55,265 nt of DNA from Deltaproteobacteria bacterium RIFCSPLOWO2_12_FULL_60_19 (GCA_001798595.1 MGSS01000094.1:1-55265); one strand, 5' to 3'. Numbered from the stretch's first letter, positions 18,582 to 28,017 are shown. The notes: generated from the sequence alone by a model not told the origin. A program made the numbers and translations.

Positions 18582-18671
18582 CTATTTGCTCCGCTTCGCC
18601 TCCCACCAGGCGAGGTAAAAAATCACCCCCAGCAGGAGGATCATCACTAAGGGAGGGAGCACGGCGGCCAT
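18582..18671 (-). CDS. 29-residue single-pass membrane protein
   Basis: A very short gene in the gap upstream of surA: the protein reads MAAVLPPLVMILLLGVIF followed by YLAWWEAKRSK. It has one membrane-spanning helix (about residues 5-22) and a basic C-terminal tail, implying an N-out, C-in topology. A strong ribosome binding site (AAAAGGAG, five bases before ATG) and a clean stop argue it is real. It resembles in design the tiny membrane subunits or regulators found with transporters and oxidases, but no such partner is adjacent. The function is unknown. Confidence 0.55.
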   Translation of the reverse strand: MAAVLPPLVMILLLGVIFYLAWWEAKRSK

Positions 18672-18844
18672 ACCAATCTCCTTTTGATCGAATAAGCTGT
18701 GAGAACGGCTCTCGACGACCGGCCTTGCGTTCAGCCGGCAAGGGGATTCTGCCACTGCCGGGGTTGGTCGTCAACCTCCCGCCCGATTTTCTTTGTAGAC
18801 CCGATTTTAAATCCCTGCTATAGAGGCTCTAAAAGCGACCAATC

Positions 18845-19456
18845 ATGCGGAGGTTTCTTAAAGGCTTGGGCGGCATCGCGCTCTTCTGCGCGCTCGGAAT
18901 CGCCCTCCAACCGCGCGCCGTCGCTCAGGAAAATCGATACCTCGCCGGGCAGTTTCTGATTGCGACACCGGAGATGGGCGACCCGCGCTTCGCCGAAACT
19001 ATCATCTACATGATCAACCATGACGAGAGGGGGGCGATGGGTTTAGTCATCAATTCGCCCGTCGCCAAAGGGCCCCTTTCGGACCTGTTCAAGGCCCTCG
19101 GACGCGAGCCGAAGCCCACGGAAAAAACCGTCATTCTTCATTACGGCGGTCCGGTCGAGCCGGACCGGCTGTACGTCCTCCACAGCTCCGAGTACAGCGG
19201 CAAAGGCACGAGCGTGGTGGGGCCGGGAGTCGCCGTGAGCGGAGACTCCGCAGTGTTGGAAGCCATCGCCGAAGGGAAAGGGCCGCGGCAAAGCCTCCTC
19301 ATCTTCGGCTACGCCGGCTGGGCGCCGGGCCAACTGGAAAGCGAAATCAACGCCGGAGCGTGGTTCTCGATCCCGGCCGACCCGGCCTTGATCTTCGACA
19401 GCAATGCCGAAACAAAGTGGCAGCGCGCGATGGCTAAACGGAAGGTGAAGGCGTAG
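18845..19456 (+). CDS. YqgE/AlgH-family protein with an N-terminal signal peptide
   Basis: A 203-residue protein of the AlgH (UPF0301) family: YLAGQFLIATPEMGDPRFAE, MINHDERGAMGLVINSP, ILHYGGPVEPDRLYVLHSS and FGYAGWAPGQLESEI are the family's landmarks. Normally these proteins are cytoplasmic and start at about the YLAGQFLIA segment. Here there are 30 extra residues with a basic start and hydrophobic core ending in PRAVAQ, a good Sec signal with an AxA-like cleavage site. It is therefore probably exported. The family's biochemical role is unsettled. It is monocistronic, followed by repeat copy A. Confidence 0.85.
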   Translation: MRRFLKGLGGIALFCALGIALQPRAVAQENRYLAGQFLIATPEMGDPRFAETIIYMINHDERGAMGLVINSPVAKGPLSDLFKALGREPKPTEKTVILHYGGPVEPDRLYVLHSSEYSGKGTSVVGPGVAVSGDSAVLEAIAEGKGPRQSLLIFGYAGWAPGQLESEINAGAWFSIPADPALIFDSNAETKWQRAMAKRKVKA

Positions 19457-19470
19457 TAGACTGAGGAGGT

Positions 19471-19653
19471 CGAGCGCAGTCATCGCAACTGCCCGCCTGG
19501 GGGTCTCTCAAAGGGCCGATGCGTGGGACGAAGAGATGCAAGCGTAGCTCAGAGTGACCCTCAGCTATTGGGAGCAGCGTAACACCGACGTATCGCATCG
19601 GCACGGAGAGAGATTTCCAGGCGGGCGGTAAACGGGCTGTTTTCGACGGCCTA
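19471..19653. repeat. Palindromic intergenic repeat, copy A
   Basis: A 134-bp core (19492-19625) begins CCCGCCTGGGGGTCTCTC and ends GAGAGAGATTTCCAGGCGGG; the inner parts GGGCCGATGCG and CGCATCGGC also pair, so the whole core folds into a long hairpin. The middle (GCAAGCGTAGCTCAGAGTGA) is shared with copy B. Flanking TCGAGCGCA on the left and TTCGACGGCCT on the right are shared too. The right edge overlaps the last codon of mfd. Confidence 0.8.
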
Positions 19654-22600
19654 GCAGAGACCTTCCAGAAACTGCAGCACCTCCGGAATCATCTCATCCC
19701 AGGATTGATTTTTTGGACTGAAAGAGAGGCGGCCTTCGGGAGTGAGGCGCAATCCGCCTTTATCTTTCGACACCAGCTCCACCAGCTTTTCCACCTTCAC
19801 CGGCGATTGAGTGTGGAAGAGGAGAGAGACGCGGCCGTCGTTGTAGGCGATCTGCTCGACGAGGTAATCTTTGAGCATGCGACGGAGGTTCATCACTAAG
19901 AAAAGATTTTCCACCGGAGGCGAAAACGCGCCGTAGCGGTCCCTGATATCCGCCTTGATCTCCTCCAACTCTTCCAGGTCGCGGAGGCTCGCCAGCCGTT
20001 TGTAAAAAAACAACCGCTGATTGGCGTCGGGAATATAGTCGTCGGGAAAATAGGCGGGGATGCCCAGGCGGATCTCCGGCTCGACCTCGGCGCGGACCGC
20101 TTCGCCCTTTATCCCGCGAACCGCCTGCTCCATCAGCTGCGTGTACAGCTCGAAACCGACGGCGACGATCTGCCCCGACTGTTCGCGGCCGAGCAGATTC
20201 CCCGCGCCGCGGATCTCCAGATCGTGAAGCGCCAGCTTGAAGCCCCCTCCCAGCTCGTCCACTTCCTGCAGCGCCCTGAGTCTCCGCTCGGCGTCGCGCG
20301 TCACGATCTTCTCGCCGGGAATCAGCAGATAGGCGTATGCGCGCCGGTTGGAGCGCCCCACGCGGCCGCGCAATTGGTAGAGCTGGGCCAGGCCGAATTT
20401 GTCCGCCCGATTGATAATGATGGTGTTGGCGTTGGCAAGGTCGAGTCCCGACTCGATGATCGCCGAGCAGACCAGCACCTGGCTCCGGTTTTCCATGAAA
20501 TCGAGCATGATCTTTTCCAGCTCGCGCGGCCGCAGCTGGCCGTGGGCCACGGCGACCTTGGCCTCGGGCACGAGGCCGGCGATCTTCTCGGCCATGCGGG
20601 TAATGGTTTCCACCCGGTTGTGCAGGAAAAAGACCTGCCCGCCGCGCTCGATCTCGCGCAACACCGCCTCGCGGATGACGGTTTCGTCGTAGCGCGTGAT
20701 GATGGTGCGCACGGCGAGGCGGTCCACCGGCGGAGTTTCGATGATGCTCATGTCGCGCAGGCTGATGAGCGACATGTGGAGCGTGCGCGGGATCGGCGTG
20801 GCCGTGAGGCTCATCACGTCAACCTGCGAGCGGAGCTTCTTAAGTCTTTCCTTCTGCGCCACGCCGAAGCGGTGCTCCTCGTCGATGACGACCAGCCCGA
20901 GATCCTTGAATTCAACGTCTTTCTGGAGCAACCGGTGCGTGCCGATGACGATATCGACTGCTCCCTTGGCGAGAGCGTCGAGCGCGCCTCGGCTCTCTTT
21001 CCCAGTGCGGAAGCGGCTGAGCGCTTCGATCCGCACGGGATAGCCGCGAAAACGGCGGCGGAAAGTCTCCATGTGCTGCTGCACCAAAACGGTGGTCGGC
21101 GCCAGGATCGCCGCCTGCTTGCCGCCCATCACGGCGAGAAACGCCGCGCGTAGCGCCACCTCGGTCTTGCCATAGCCCACGTCGCCGCAGATCAGACGGT
21201 CCATCGGCTTTTTTTTCTGCATGTCGCTCAGACTCTCTTCGATCGCCCGCTCCTGGTCGGGCGTCTCTTCGAACTCGAAGGCGGCCTCGAACTCGCGGTA
21301 GAGCTGGTCGGGCGGCGGGAAAGCGTGGCCCTGGTGCACTTCGCGCACGGCGTAGAGGTCGATCAATTCTTGAGCCATCTCCAGCACCGACTTCCGGGTC
21401 TTGGCTTTAACTTTTTCCCACGAAGTCCCGCCGAGCCGGTCCAACGCCGGTCTGGCGCCGTCGCCGCCGACATACTTTTGCACCAGATTGATCCGGTCGA
21501 CCGGCAGATAGAGGCGATCGCCCCCCTCGTATTCCAGCTGGAGAAATTCTCCCTCGGTTCCAGCCACCTGGAGAAACTTGAGGCCGCGGTAAATGCCGAT
21601 CCCGTGATCCAGGTGCACGATGGCGTCGTCCGCCTTGAGCTCGCTCAGGCTGGTGATGAAATGGCCGAGAGCGCTTTTCCTGCCCGGAACGCGGGCGAGC
21701 TTTCGGGTGCCGAAGATCTCGTCGGCCGTGATGAGGATCAAACGGTCCTCGGGGAGGCGGAAACCCTGCGTGAGATGGCCTACCAACAAAACACGCGCCG
21801 GTTTTTCACGGGAGTTCACGCGCGGAAATGGACCGGCAACGAGCGTAAGATCGACCTCGTAATGGGCCAGGAGTTGTTTGAGCCGGGTCGCGTCGGCGCG
21901 GGTGGGGGCTATTAGAAAGACTCTTTCGTCCTCCCACTCTTTAAGCCGCGCCGCCAAAGGGCCCAGCGACGGCTCCCTTCCGGGAAGCGACATGAGCTCG
22001 GCGTGAAGGTCGGTGTTGAGATACGACTTGACGGTATAGACGGAGTCAGCGCTTTTTCCCCGCGGCGGAGCAATACCGAGCGACTCGCTATCGAGTCGAG
22101 CGAAGGGGCGCGCCGCTTCCCGCCATTCCTCAGCGTTGAGATAGAGCCGTTCCGGCGGCGGCGTGAGCCGCCCCTGTTCCTTGGCCCGGGCGCTCATCTC
22201 CCATAAAAGTCGTTCGAACTTCTCGGCCTCCGCCTCCACATGATCGGGCCGATCGAGCCAGAGGAGCGTTTGCGGCGGAAGATAGGAAAAAATGGTCGAC
22301 AGCGCAGGGTAGAAATAGGGAACCAGAAATTCCATCCCAACAAACGGAATGCCCTCTCTGACGGATTCCAGCAGGGCGTTTTTCTCGATGCGCCCCAGCT
22401 CCAGCCCCTCCGCGCGTCTCTCGATCTCCCGCGCGATCCGCCCGATATCGTCGCGCCTGAGCGAGAATTCCTTCATCGGCAGGAGCAACAGCTCCTGCAG
22501 TTCGCTTTGCGAGCGCTGCGTGGCCGGATCGAATTCGCGGATGGATTCCAGCCTGTCCGCGCTGAACTCAAGGCGGACGGGCCGTTCGCAGCCTGGAGGA

Positions 22601-23157
22601 AAGATGTCCAAGATCCCGCCGCGCACGCTGAAGTCGCCGCGCTCTTCCACCAGAGGAACGTTTTGGAATCCCCAGTTGACGAGATGTTCGAGCAAGCCTT
22701 CACGGGCGCTCTCTTCGCCCGCGACCAGATAGCGGTAAGAATTTTTTAGCGCCTCCTTGGGAATCACCTGCTGCATGACCGCCGCAGCGCTGGAGACGAG
22801 GATGGGGGCCTCTCCCTCGACCAGATGATAAAGCCCCTCGAGCCGCGCGCCGATCGTGTCGGGATGAGGAGAGAGGTTTTCAAACGGCAAAATTTCCCAG
22901 GAGGGAAAGAGGTGGAGACGCTTGCTCAGCAGGGGCGGAGATTCCTCCACGCCTAAAAAAAAGGCCAGGTCCTGAAACAGCTGCTCCGCCTCGCGCGCGG
23001 TCGGCGCGATTACGAGGATCGGCGCGCGGCGCGATTCGGCGATCAGCGACAGCAGATAGCCGCGCGCCCCGCCCTGGAGACCATAGATTGTTTTTTCGCC
23101 GGGATCGGCGGAGGCCAACAGGGACTCGATATGTTCGTGTAGCGTGGAGGCCGGCAT
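19651..23157 (-). CDS. mfd: Transcription-repair coupling factor Mfd
   Basis: A full-length 1168-residue Mfd. The N-terminal third is the UvrB-like UvrA-recruiting region ([38 protein letters not shown]). Next comes the CarD-like RNA-polymerase-interacting domain ([20 protein letters not shown]), then the RecG-like translocase with [16 protein letters not shown] near residue 655 and DEEHRFG near 757, and [15 protein letters not shown]. The C-terminal TRCF domain closes the protein ([20 protein letters not shown]). It removes stalled RNA polymerase and brings in UvrA, also encoded in this window. The ATG at 23157 is three bases after the upstream DUF309 stop, so the two are cotranslated. Confidence 0.95.
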   Translation of the reverse strand: MPASTLHEHIESLLASADPGEKTIYGLQGGARGYLLSLIAESRRAPILVIAPTAREAEQLFQDLAFFLGVEESPPLLSKRLHLFPSWEILPFENLSPHPDTIGARLEGLYHLVEGEAPILVSSAAAVMQQVIPKEALKNSYRYLVAGEESAREGLLEHLVNWGFQNVPLVEERGDFSVRGGILDIFPPGCERPVRLEFSADRLESIREFDPATQRSQSELQELLLLPMKEFSLRRDDIGRIAREIERRAEGLELGRIEKNALLESVREGIPFVGMEFLVPYFYPALSTIFSYLPPQTLLWLDRPDHVEAEAEKFERLLWEMSARAKEQGRLTPPPERLYLNAEEWREAARPFARLDSESLGIAPPRGKSADSVYTVKSYLNTDLHAELMSLPGREPSLGPLAARLKEWEDERVFLIAPTRADATRLKQLLAHYEVDLTLVAGPFPRVNSREKPARVLLVGHLTQGFRLPEDRLILITADEIFGTRKLARVPGRKSALGHFITSLSELKADDAIVHLDHGIGIYRGLKFLQVAGTEGEFLQLEYEGGDRLYLPVDRINLVQKYVGGDGARPALDRLGGTSWEKVKAKTRKSVLEMAQELIDLYAVREVHQGHAFPPPDQLYREFEAAFEFEETPDQERAIEESLSDMQKKKPMDRLICGDVGYGKTEVALRAAFLAVMGGKQAAILAPTTVLVQQHMETFRRRFRGYPVRIEALSRFRTGKESRGALDALAKGAVDIVIGTHRLLQKDVEFKDLGLVVIDEEHRFGVAQKERLKKLRSQVDVMSLTATPIPRTLHMSLISLRDMSIIETPPVDRLAVRTIITRYDETVIREAVLREIERGGQVFFLHNRVETITRMAEKIAGLVPEAKVAVAHGQLRPRELEKIMLDFMENRSQVLVCSAIIESGLDLANANTIIINRADKFGLAQLYQLRGRVGRSNRRAYAYLLIPGEKIVTRDAERRLRALQEVDELGGGFKLALHDLEIRGAGNLLGREQSGQIVAVGFELYTQLMEQAVRGIKGEAVRAEVEPEIRLGIPAYFPDDYIPDANQRLFFYKRLASLRDLEELEEIKADIRDRYGAFSPPVENLFLVMNLRRMLKDYLVEQIAYNDGRVSLLFHTQSPVKVEKLVELVSKDKGGLRLTPEGRLSFSPKNQSWDEMIPEVLQFLEGLC

Positions 23158-23159
23158 GA

Positions 23160-23522
23160 TTAAAAGAAGATGAAGCGGCTGAGACGAATCTTCGGCGCGC
23201 CCGCGCGTGCGACGGCCGGGTTCGCTTCTAGCTCGCCGGCCCAGCTTTCCATCGCCTCGATCAGGTCTTGAACTCGCACGCCGAGGTATTTCGGCTGATA
23301 GTTCTCGAGGCGAATGATCGCCTGGCGGGCCATCCGCGCCGGCCCTTTGGTTTCGCTGAAGTCGTGGAACATCCTGAGCGCCGCGGCGAGCTGGATCAGC
23401 CCTTCGACAAAGGGTTTGTCCTGTTCTGCGGCGCTGAGATAGAACTCTTCCAGCGCCTCGTGCGCGTTGAAGTAACGGCCGGCGTTGAATAGACGAATCC
23501 CCTCTCGCAACCGAGCATCCAC
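23160..23522 (-). CDS. DUF309 protein
   Basis: About 120 residues with the DUF309 core: LREGIRLFNAGRYFNAHEAL, EEFYLSAAEQDKPFVEGLIQ and LAAALRMFHDFSETKGPARM. The family is all-helical with a conserved H-E pair; its function is unknown. The GTG at 23522 is taken as the start, since further upstream the frame runs through an AT-rich hairpin tract that translates to non-family sequence. It directly precedes mfd, which starts three bases after its stop. It is followed in the opposite direction by the molybdoenzyme. Confidence 0.75.
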   Translation of the reverse strand: MDARLREGIRLFNAGRYFNAHEALEEFYLSAAEQDKPFVEGLIQLAAALRMFHDFSETKGPARMARQAIIRLENYQPKYLGVRVQDLIEAMESWAGELEANPAVARAGAPKIRLSRFIFF

Positions 23523-23524
23523 CA

Positions 23525-23630
23525 GGGACAATTTAAAATTGAAAAATGCAAAAATCAAACTGCAAAACGGCTTCGGAGTCCTTCCGATTTTAAACTTTTC
23601 AATTTGCACTTTGCATTTTGCATTGGGCGA
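23525..23630. repeat. AT-rich hairpin tract 1 (TTTGCATT words)
   Basis: Inverted words: AAAATGCAAA (23543-23552) with TTTGCATTTT (23610-23619), and AAATTGAAAA (23536-23545) with TTTTCAATTT (23596-23605), around a GC centre CGGCTTCGGAGTCCTTCCG. It lies between the divergent DUF309-mfd unit and the molybdoenzyme gene. Confidence 0.6.
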
Positions 23631-23675
23631 GAGGCTTTACTGGACCCGCCTTTTCAACTATCTTCTGAACTGCCT

Positions 23676-26078
23676 ATGAAGCTCTCTCCCGCGTCCCTGG
23701 GTGGCGCTTACACCGTCCGCGGTTATTGCGCCTTATGCACGGCGCATTGCGCGACGGTGACGACGGTGGAGAAGGGCCGGGTCGTGAAACTCGATTCCGA
23801 TCCCGACCATCCCCACGGCGGCGTCATGTGCATCAAAGGCAAGGCCGCGCCCGAACTCCTCTACCATCCCGACCGGCTCGACTATCCGCTCAAGCGCACG
23901 CGTCCCAAGGGAGATCCGGACCCCGGATGGAAGCGGGTCGGCTGGGACGAAGCGCTCGACGATATCGCAGAGCGATTGCTGGCGATCCGCGAGCGTTATG
24001 GCGCCCGCGCCGTCGCTTTGGCCAAGGGAACCAAGAGCGGGACATCGGTCGATGACGCCGAGCGGTGGCTTGGGCGGCTGCTCTACGGGTTCGGGAGTCC
24101 CAATTGGGTTTCGACCACGCACGTTTGCAACTGGCACAAAGACACCGGCTTCAGTTACACCTTCGGGACTAACCTGCCGACTCCCGATCTCGAACAGAGC
24201 AACGCCTTTCTTCTGTGGGGCCACAACCCCAGCTCGACCTCTCTGATTCTCGCCGAGAACATCGTCGCCGCCCGATCGAGGGGGATGAAGATTGTAGCGG
24301 CGGACCCGCGGCGGGTCGGCATCGCGAGCCAGGCGGATATTCTGCTTCAAGTGCGCCCGGGAACCGACGGCGCGCTCGCGCTGGCGCTGATTCACTGCCT
24401 GCTCGAAGAGGGCTGGTACGACGCCGAATTTGCCCGCAATTGGACCAATGGCCCGTTTCTGCTGCGGCGCGACACGGGAAAATTGCTGACGGAGTTCGAC
24501 CTCGAGGCGTCCGGCGACCGCGAGCGATGTGTCGTGTGGGATGAAAGCGCCGAGCGGCCGATCATTTACGACACGGCCTCAGGATCGATGGAGAAGACGG
24601 CTGCTCGTCCGCTACTCTTCGGCGAGAGAAGCGTCAGGGACAAAAATGGATCTGAGATGGCCTGCGAAACCGTGCTGCAAGCCATCGCGCGAATCGCCTC
24701 GCGCTACAGTCCGGAGCGCTCCGAACCGATCACGCGCGTGCCGGCGCAGAAAGTCTGGCAGGCGGCCAACCTGCTTGCGCACAATCGGCCGGTCAGCATG
24801 TACATGTGGAACGGCCTCGGCCAACATACGAATGCGACGCAGACGAGCCGCGCCGTCGCCGCGCTCTACGCCCTGCTCGGCGACATCGACCGGCCCGGCG
24901 GCAACGTCGTGTTTCCCAAGCCCAAGTTGAACGGCGTGGATGGAAAAGACCTTTTGCCCAAAGAAGTCGCCGCTCAGAGGCTCGGCCGCGCCGAGAAGCC
25001 GCTCGGACCGCCGGCCAAGCCGGGCAACTGCGCCGCATACGATCTCTTCACCGCGATTCTTGAGAGCCGCCCCTATCCTGTGAAAGCTCTGCTCAATTTC
25101 GGCTCGAATGGAATCATGTCGAGCGCGGACTCGCGCCGGGCGCGCGCGGCGCTTTGCGCTTTGGAATTTGCCGTGGCGACGGAACTGTTCATGACGCCGA
25201 CGGCTGAGCTTTGCGACTACGTGCTGCCGGCGACCTGCTTTCTTGAGATGGGAAACCTCTCCAACGGCTTTGAGCACCGAAGGCGGGCCAAGTTGCATCT
25301 CCAATACCGCCCCGCCGTCGTGCTCCCCCTCGCCGAGCGCCGCTCGGATACGTCGATGATCTTCGAGCTTGCCAAGCGCCTCGGGTTGGGCGAGCGCTTC
25401 TGGGATGGAGACATCGAAGCGGGCTATGCCCACGAACTTGCGCCGAGCGGCGTTACGCTCGACCAGCTCAAGGCCTCGCCCGGCGGGATCACGGTCGAGA
25501 TTCCTACACGCTATCGAAAATACAGCGAGGCCGATGAGACAGGGATCGCTCGCGGCTTTGCCACGCCGTCGCGCAAAGTCGAGCTTTACTCGCAGCTCTT
25601 CGCCGCCCACGGCTACCCTCCGCTGCCCGTCTACGAAGAGCCGCTGATGAGCCCCGTAAGCCGGCCGGAGATCGCCAAAGAGTTCCCGCTTATCCTCACC
25701 AACGCGAAATTCACCACCTTCATTCACAGCCAGCAGCGCGCGCTGCCGGCGCTGCGCAAGTCGTCGCCGGAGCCGATCGCCGAACTTCACCCCGAAACAG
25801 CAGCGGCCGTCGGTATCAAAAACAAAGATTGGATCGTTGTCGAAAGCCCGAAGGGGTCGATCCGCGTGCGCGCGCGCGTGACGGAGAGAATTCTACCGGG
25901 GGTCGTCTGCTGCCAGCACGGCTGGTGGCAGGAGTGCCGCGCGCTAAAACAGCCGGGCTATGACCCGTACTCCGATGACGGCGCTAATCCGAGCGTGTTG
26001 ATCGGCACCGAGCTGAGAGATCCCGTCAGCGGCTCGCTGCCGCACCGGTCCTATCTCTGTAGAGTAAGGCCCGCCTGA
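23676..26078 (+). CDS. Molybdopterin oxidoreductase (DMSO reductase family catalytic subunit)
   Basis: An 800-residue catalytic subunit. A 4Fe-4S site starts it: C-x2-C-x3-C in GYCALCTAHC, with the fourth Cys in GGVMCIKGKA. The bis-MGD binding regions follow: LLWGHNPSSTSL, IVAADPRR, YMWNGLGQHTNATQTSRAVA and the C-terminal molydop-binding domain LILTNAKF, AELHPETAAAVGI. Cys in TTHVCNWHKD is at about the place of the molybdenum ligand, as in formate dehydrogenase, arsenate or polysulfide reductases. There is no twin-arginine signal, so it is probably cytoplasmic. No FeS-protein or membrane subunit adjoins it; the substrate is unknown. Confidence 0.85.
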   Translation: MKLSPASLGGAYTVRGYCALCTAHCATVTTVEKGRVVKLDSDPDHPHGGVMCIKGKAAPELLYHPDRLDYPLKRTRPKGDPDPGWKRVGWDEALDDIAERLLAIRERYGARAVALAKGTKSGTSVDDAERWLGRLLYGFGSPNWVSTTHVCNWHKDTGFSYTFGTNLPTPDLEQSNAFLLWGHNPSSTSLILAENIVAARSRGMKIVAADPRRVGIASQADILLQVRPGTDGALALALIHCLLEEGWYDAEFARNWTNGPFLLRRDTGKLLTEFDLEASGDRERCVVWDESAERPIIYDTASGSMEKTAARPLLFGERSVRDKNGSEMACETVLQAIARIASRYSPERSEPITRVPAQKVWQAANLLAHNRPVSMYMWNGLGQHTNATQTSRAVAALYALLGDIDRPGGNVVFPKPKLNGVDGKDLLPKEVAAQRLGRAEKPLGPPAKPGNCAAYDLFTAILESRPYPVKALLNFGSNGIMSSADSRRARAALCALEFAVATELFMTPTAELCDYVLPATCFLEMGNLSNGFEHRRRAKLHLQYRPAVVLPLAERRSDTSMIFELAKRLGLGERFWDGDIEAGYAHELAPSGVTLDQLKASPGGITVEIPTRYRKYSEADETGIARGFATPSRKVELYSQLFAAHGYPPLPVYEEPLMSPVSRPEIAKEFPLILTNAKFTTFIHSQQRALPALRKSSPEPIAELHPETAAAVGIKNKDWIVVESPKGSIRVRARVTERILPGVVCCQHGWWQECRALKQPGYDPYSDDGANPSVLIGTELRDPVSGSLPHRSYLCRVRPA

Positions 26079-26122
26079 AAAACAGCAGAGGAACCTAAGG
26101 GTGGGGGCGCCGGGATGTTTCC

Positions 26123-27382
26123 CTACTCCCTCGCAACGCTGCTCCCTTGCTGCGTTTTCCACAGCCGCTGATCGTAGACCGCCACGCGGCGCAGCGTAGC
26201 CAGCCATACGCAGACGTCCGAAAGAGACAGAACGATAGCGGAGAGGGCAAACGATATCAGGTAGCTCCCGCTCACGTCGTAGAAAAAGCCTCCAAACCAC
26301 GAGCCGAGCGCGCCGCCGACGCCGACGCTGACGACTGCGTAGCCTAAGATCGCGCCGAACCCTTTGCCGGAAAAGATGTCGGCGGAAAGCGCGGAGAAGA
26401 TCACGGCCCGCGAGCCGAAGCCGATGCCGAAAAAGACCAGGTAAACATACAACAGCCAGGGTTGAGAGGTATCCCGGGCGACCATCAACGCGGCGACGCC
26501 GACGAGAGTCATCACGATGTTGGCCGTGTAGGCGGCTTGCTTGGAGAGAAGGTCGGCAATGTAACCGAACACGACCCGGCCGCAGGTGCTGGTCATGCCG
26601 ACGAATCCGAAGATGGTCGCGGCGTAGAGACGGCTGTAGCCGATATCGACGACGTGGGCGACCTGGTGGGTGACGATGACGGTGGTGCCGCCGGCGGCAA
26701 AAATTCTGGCAAAGAAGAGCAGCCAGAATTGCAGGCTTTTCAGAGCCAGCTTCGCCGTCCATTGATTGTGGGACTCGCGGCCTTCCGCCGCCTTCCCGGT
26801 ATGAGGGCCGCGCCGGTAGAGAGTCGCGACCAGAGGAAGGAGCGCGACCACGACGCATCCCGCGAGTGTTTGCAGCGCCCGCTCCCATCCCCAGGTCGAG
26901 ATCATCCACTCGCTCAAGGGCGCCAGGAGGAGAATCCCGACTCCGGCGCCGGAGTAGACCACGCCCAGCGCCGAGGCCCTCTTGGTCGAGAACCATTCGG
27001 AGATCAAAACCACATGGGGAACCATCCCCATGAAGCTCAGCCCCAGGGCCGAGACCAGGCCGAAGAAGAGGTAAAACTCCCAGAGGCTCGCGATCCGGCT
27101 ACTCAGCCATAGGCCCGCGGCCAACAGGAGACAGCCGGCGCCGACCACTTTTTTAGGCCCGAAGCGGTCCAGCAGATGGCCCACCACGGGAGACACGATC
27201 GCATCGACGATCAGGGCGACCGAGAACACGCCCGCCGTGATCGCCCGGCTCCAGCCGAAAGTTTCAAGCAGAGCGACGTAGAAAACGCCGAAAGAAGAAT
27301 GCAGCCCCCGATCGAAGCCAAGAATCACGAAGGCCAGGGCCGCGACGCTCCAGGGATTTGAGACTTGACGCATTTCTCTCAT
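26123..27382 (-). CDS. MFS transporter (monocarboxylate/oxalate-formate type)
   Basis: A 419-residue protein with about twelve hydrophobic segments. The first (WSVAALAFVILGFDRGLHSS) and the loop GHLLDRFGPKKVVGAGCLLL after helix 2 show the major-facilitator D-R-x-G-x-K/R pattern. The second half repeats it in GYIADLLSKQAAYTAN. The arrangement resembles the OFA/monocarboxylate porter group. Two possible starts lie nine bases apart (27382 and 27373). It ends convergently 45 bases from the molybdoenzyme gene and might move that enzyme's substrate, but they are on opposite strands. Substrate unknown. Confidence 0.82.
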   Translation of the reverse strand: MREMRQVSNPWSVAALAFVILGFDRGLHSSFGVFYVALLETFGWSRAITAGVFSVALIVDAIVSPVVGHLLDRFGPKKVVGAGCLLLAAGLWLSSRIASLWEFYLFFGLVSALGLSFMGMVPHVVLISEWFSTKRASALGVVYSGAGVGILLLAPLSEWMISTWGWERALQTLAGCVVVALLPLVATLYRRGPHTGKAAEGRESHNQWTAKLALKSLQFWLLFFARIFAAGGTTVIVTHQVAHVVDIGYSRLYAATIFGFVGMTSTCGRVVFGYIADLLSKQAAYTANIVMTLVGVAALMVARDTSQPWLLYVYLVFFGIGFGSRAVIFSALSADIFSGKGFGAILGYAVVSVGVGGALGSWFGGFFYDVSGSYLISFALSAIVLSLSDVCVWLATLRRVAVYDQRLWKTQQGSSVARE

Positions 27383-27511
27383 CGTTCCGGCGGGGGTAGA
27401 AAGAAAACGGGCATGGCGGAGGTTAAGAACCCGAGGCCGCAGGCGGCGTCGAGCGTCCCGACTTACATCAGCGAACGGATTAACGTTTCATAATTATCAG
27501 GGATGGTTACG

Positions 27512-27555
27512 GATGTAAAAGAAGAAAAGGGGCCGCCTGAGAATTCAGGCGGCCC
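27512..27555 (-). terminator. Rho-independent terminator of the secreted Ala/Pro/Lys protein gene
   Basis: A perfect 11-bp stem (GGGCCGCCTGA, loop of four, TCAGGCGGCCC at 27530-27555) followed on the minus strand by CCTTTTCTTCTTTT. It begins 25 bases past the stop of the gene at 27580. Confidence 0.85.
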
Positions 27556-27579
27556 GTTCGAGCTATGAAAAGCAGCGCG

Positions 27580-28017
27580 CTACTTTGTGGGCGTTGTCGA
27601 CTGTGGCTTTTGGGTTTTCTGCCGGGATGATTTCGATTCGGTTCTTACCCGGCCCTTCTCCAGCCTAGCCAGCACAAGTTTGCCGTCTTTTTCAGTATAC
27701 ATAAACCGCACCGGATCCCCGACTTTGACCTTCGTCAGGGCGTCTTTGGTTTCCTTTGTGTCGGCGATGAGACTCATCTCTCCGTCCCTGCCTTTGACTT
27801 TCGCCGTCCCCGCCTTGGAATCCACTGCGAGGAGCTCTCCTCTGGCCCGGTTGACCTTAACTGTAGCTTCTTTCTTCTCGGTCGTCTTCGCCGGAGCGGC
27901 CTGCTTGGCTGGAGCGGCAGGTTTGGCCGGAGCTGGAGTCGTACCCTGCGCGAAACCCGTTCCGACAAAGGCGAAGAGCGCCACAGGCACAAGCAATAAC
28001 TTGATGATGTTTTTCAT
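27580..28017 (-). CDS. Secreted Ala/Pro/Lys-rich small protein with a beta-strand domain
   Basis: A 145-residue protein: Sec signal peptide (IKLLLVPVALFAFVGTGFAQ), a linker of repeated PAKPAAPAKQAAPAK, then a compact domain (about 50-120) with VKVNRARGELLAVDSKAGTA, GEMSLIADTKETKD and VGDPVRFMYTEKDGKLVLA, which looks like a small barrel of the kind found in periplasmic metal- or ligand-sensing proteins. The tail is Ser/Lys/Thr rich. A GGGGG-type ribosome binding site precedes the ATG and a strong terminator follows, so it is a single-gene transcript, probably abundant. Function unknown. Confidence 0.7.
   Translation of the reverse strand: MKNIIKLLLVPVALFAFVGTGFAQGTTPAPAKPAAPAKQAAPAKTTEKKEATVKVNRARGELLAVDSKAGTAKVKGRDGEMSLIADTKETKDALTKVKVGDPVRFMYTEKDGKLVLARLEKGRVRTESKSSRQKTQKPQSTTPTK

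Noticed and set aside
24612-25790. Minus-strand frame of 392 codons opposite the molybdoenzyme
   Set aside because: Shadow frame; the plus strand shows the cluster cysteines and cofactor-binding segments throughout.
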